DNA of 64,000 nt, taken from contig WSYJ01000184.1 in assembly GCA_020186115.1 (NCBI GenBank), positions 474,306 to 538,305 on the forward strand, written 5' to 3'. The position numbers were made by a program, and so were the translations under genes. Below are positions 61,835-64,000 of the stretch, piece after piece; position 1 is the first letter of the stretch, and each line of letters begins with the position of its first letter. The notes below the pieces were generated by a model that was not told the DNA's origin, ran no database searches, and was given only the letters and a program-made list of their open reading frames with translations. This DNA is from Histomonas meleagridis (lineage: Eukaryota > Parabasalia > Tritrichomonadida > Dientamoebidae).

Positions 61835-62940
61835 AAATATTTATCTAATTTATTAAAAAATGTGAGATGAAATATTTTAGGTATATAAATGATATATATA
61901 AAATGATATATATAAATTAATCTGATTAATAAAAAATATTAATAAATATAGGCAGTAAAACAAAAATTGATCCCCTTCAATCTTAACCAATGAGAGTAAT
62001 TTTATTTTGACTTTCATTCACATAGTAAAAAGTAAAGTAATCAAGTCTCAAAATTTATTTGAATGTTGTACAATTTCATTTCTTCTAACAACCGTTAATT
62101 TATATCGAAGCAGCTTTGGAACATATTCTATATAGTGCTAAGCATATTTGAAAACTTTTAATAATATTTAATGTATTACATAATATTTCAATAATATGTT
62201 TTTGGTACTTGCATATAAATATTTTAAGAAAATATATGTGAATTACTCAATTAAGTTACTGTCGTACATTTTATTAGTATAGTGGAATAAGTATAATAAA
62301 TTCACTTTTCTGCATTTTTTAGAGATCATCTTTGTTGTTCTTATGCATATATAATTTTCTCTAACTAGATTCTTTAATACTCTATATATTATAACTTTTA
62401 ATCTTACTCAATGAGGATGTAATATTTAATTATAAAGTTTCACATAAATTCAACCATGATTCATTTGAACTTTTTCAATTAAATTTCGATTATCACCGGA
62501 ATTTCAAACAAATTTTTTTCATTATCAAAATAAAGTTTAAAAACTTTACTTATAGTTTATTAATACACACATTCTATATAATAAAATAATATTATTAAAA
62601 ATATTTTTTATTTAGTTGATGTAGAGATAAATGGGTAAATAAAAATTGATTTACATATATTTTTTGTAATATTTTAAAATACATTTATTCTTAACCAAAT
62701 TTAAAAAAAAATGTATAATTATATGATTTATAATTTTTCAAAATAATCAATGCTCAAAATAATCTCTATATCATCATAGATATGTTTTATAAATTTAAAA
62801 TGTTTTTGCTAAAATATATGGAGAAAAAATATAAATATAATTTGGTGCTCATCGCACCTGTACCCCTATAGGACAAAAAAATAATGTAGGCACAAATAAT
62901 TCAAATAAAGTGTTGTGTCAAATTTATTTTTATTCAATTT
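61835..62940. other. Very AT-rich, gene-free DNA
   Basis: About 1.1 kb of AT-rich DNA. The only GC-richer spot is near 62850-62875 (GGTGCTCATCGCACCTGTAC). No ORF, RNA gene or element supported. Confidence 0.5.
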
Positions 62941-62945
62941 TTGAA

Positions 62946-63178
62946 TATTTACTTTTGTAAAGCAAGACACTCTTATTTACAAGCGTCACTTTTTTGCCAA
63001 TTACTTTTGTAAAACAAGAGGATCTATTTGATAGGATAGACAAATTTTTTGTAAGGCATTTGTAAACTTCTCAATTTCAGACATTTACTTTTCCAAAGCA
63101 AGACAATATTTTTGTTATTCAGGTGATTTATTTTGTGAATGTGTCACTTTTCGAATATTTACTATTGTAAAGCAAGCC
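62946..63178 (+). repeat. Four dispersed copies of a ~22-bp repeat
   Basis: Imperfect copies of ATTTACTTTTGTAAAGCAAG at about 62947, 62999, 63083 and 63155, spaced ~52-84 bp apart. They lie just upstream of a Merlin-like fragment and could be subterminal transposase-binding repeats; that role is inferred. Confidence 0.6.
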
Positions 63179-63275
63179 AAACAAAAAGCAAACAGCTGTA
63201 TACACTTTTATTTATCATTCATATTAATTCTAATTCAATATTTTATTATTAAACGTTTAATATTTATTTGTTATT

Positions 63276-63830
63276 ATGAATTACAATCAGCCTCAACAAT
63301 TATCTTTCCCATTTATCGATAATACTTTTCTTTATTTTTGGCTTTTTACAAATGAAGATGCAGCTATTCAATTCGCATTACAGAATGGAGTTATTTATAA
63401 TCAAATGATGTGTGAAGAATGTAATTTCAATATGCAGATTTAGAGAGATTCTTCGAAAGGATTTGAACACAAAGTATTTTTTATTCAGCAAAAATACCAC
63501 TTCCTAAAATTTTTTATTTATTATATTGTTGGGCATATAAATATCCATGTAAAGATACTGAAAGAGAAGTAGGAGTGAGTAGAAACACAGTAACATATTA
63601 TTTTACTTTATTAAGAAATGCCTGTGATGTATATGTTTTATCTTTTGAAGGTTTTATTGTTGGTGGTCCTAATAAAACTGTTCAAATAGATGTAACTTTA
63701 ATGTGCAGAAGAAAATATAATGTTGGACAAGGTTTACACAATCAGAATCAAATGTTTAGAGTCACATTTCAATTAATTGCAAATACAAAGTTTACATAAG
63801 TAATTGATTGCGATGAAGAAGAAGAAGAGT
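63276..63830 (+). pseudogene. Merlin-like (ISXO2-type) transposase fragment
   Basis: The ATG at 63276 opens YFWLFTNEDAAIQFALQNGV and a zinc-finger start (MCEECNFNM), then TAG at 63441. After a degraded stretch, another frame gives YLLYCWAYKYPCKDTEREVG, VSRNTVTYYFTLLRNACDVY and VQIDVTLMCRRKYNVGQG. That is the first catalytic Asp region, though the usual Glu after Asp is Val. It ends at TAA 63797-63799 with the rest of the core missing. It is a truncated, inactive copy, distinct from the one at 60112. Confidence 0.7.
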
Positions 63831-64000
63831 TGGGATAAGTAAAAATTTATTTCTTTGATTGTAATAATTTTTTTTCATTTCAAAATAATTGACAAAAGAA
63901 ATATAAATAATATATTATTATATTATTTGAATATTGATTTGTGTGAATTTTTTTGTTACAAATTTCGTAATTTTAAAAATTTGATTATAAAATTTGATGT
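63831..64000. other. AT-rich end of window, no gene seen
   Basis: Follows the Merlin-like fragment; nothing recognised. Confidence 0.5.

Overview
The window looks like nuclear DNA of a parabasalid flagellate, most probably a trichomonad of the Tritrichomonas type. The reasons are a very AT-rich sequence, long reading frames with no clear introns, short intergenic regions with genes on both strands, initiator-like TCAYWYY motifs just upstream of some ATGs, stop codons often written TAAA, and typical trichomonad families: a BspA-like leucine-rich surface protein, a Pmp-like beta-helix protein, DUF3447/ankyrin proteins, short-leader secreted proteins and an IFT172 gene. The species is inferred from these traits, not proven. 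Several frames open upstream on TTG or GTG; I moved those starts to the first plausible ATG.

1-23 kb is dense, housekeeping-type sequence: the tail of an unknown gene, a CK1 kinase, a TruA/PUS1 pseudouridine synthase, three coiled-coil proteins, a tail-anchored CS/Sel1 protein, a large type I surface protein with endocytic tail motifs, a BspA-like gene broken by stops and a frameshift, AP-3 delta, a LisH-WD40 TBL1/Sif2-like protein, a small degenerate bromodomain/NET protein and an NXF/Mex67-like mRNA export factor.

23-37 kb is more accessory: two 81-residue secreted six-cysteine paralogues flanking a GT31-like glycosyltransferase and a broken acidic gene, a small membrane protein, a Pmp-like surface protein, a papain-family protein that has lost its catalytic residues, ankyrin relics, and then the most interesting locus. 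There a macrodomain-type (SirTM-like) sirtuin and a PARP6/8-like ADP-ribosyltransferase with a UBA-like domain sit head to head over about 220 bp. A PH-AGC (Akt-like) kinase follows.

37-53 kb holds three large conserved genes: IFT172, a p115/Uso1-like tether divergently paired with it, and a 2,537-residue BEACH-WD40 protein.

53-64 kb is repeat territory: a DUF3447 gene running into an 11-unit ankyrin array in which every unit is split at the same place by an AT-rich insert, with a recent 677-bp tandem duplication; a decayed pogo/Tigger-like transposase; three Merlin-like (ISXO2-type) transposase copies, two of them inverted around a ~710-bp AATA tract; a 351-bp foldback element; and gene-poor AT-rich DNA.

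The genes point to a flagellated, endocytic cell with a large surface repertoire. Trafficking genes (AP-3 delta, Uso1-like, BEACH) lie beside surface and secreted proteins. An AACGG/Myb-like motif recurs in most intergenic regions and may be a shared promoter element.
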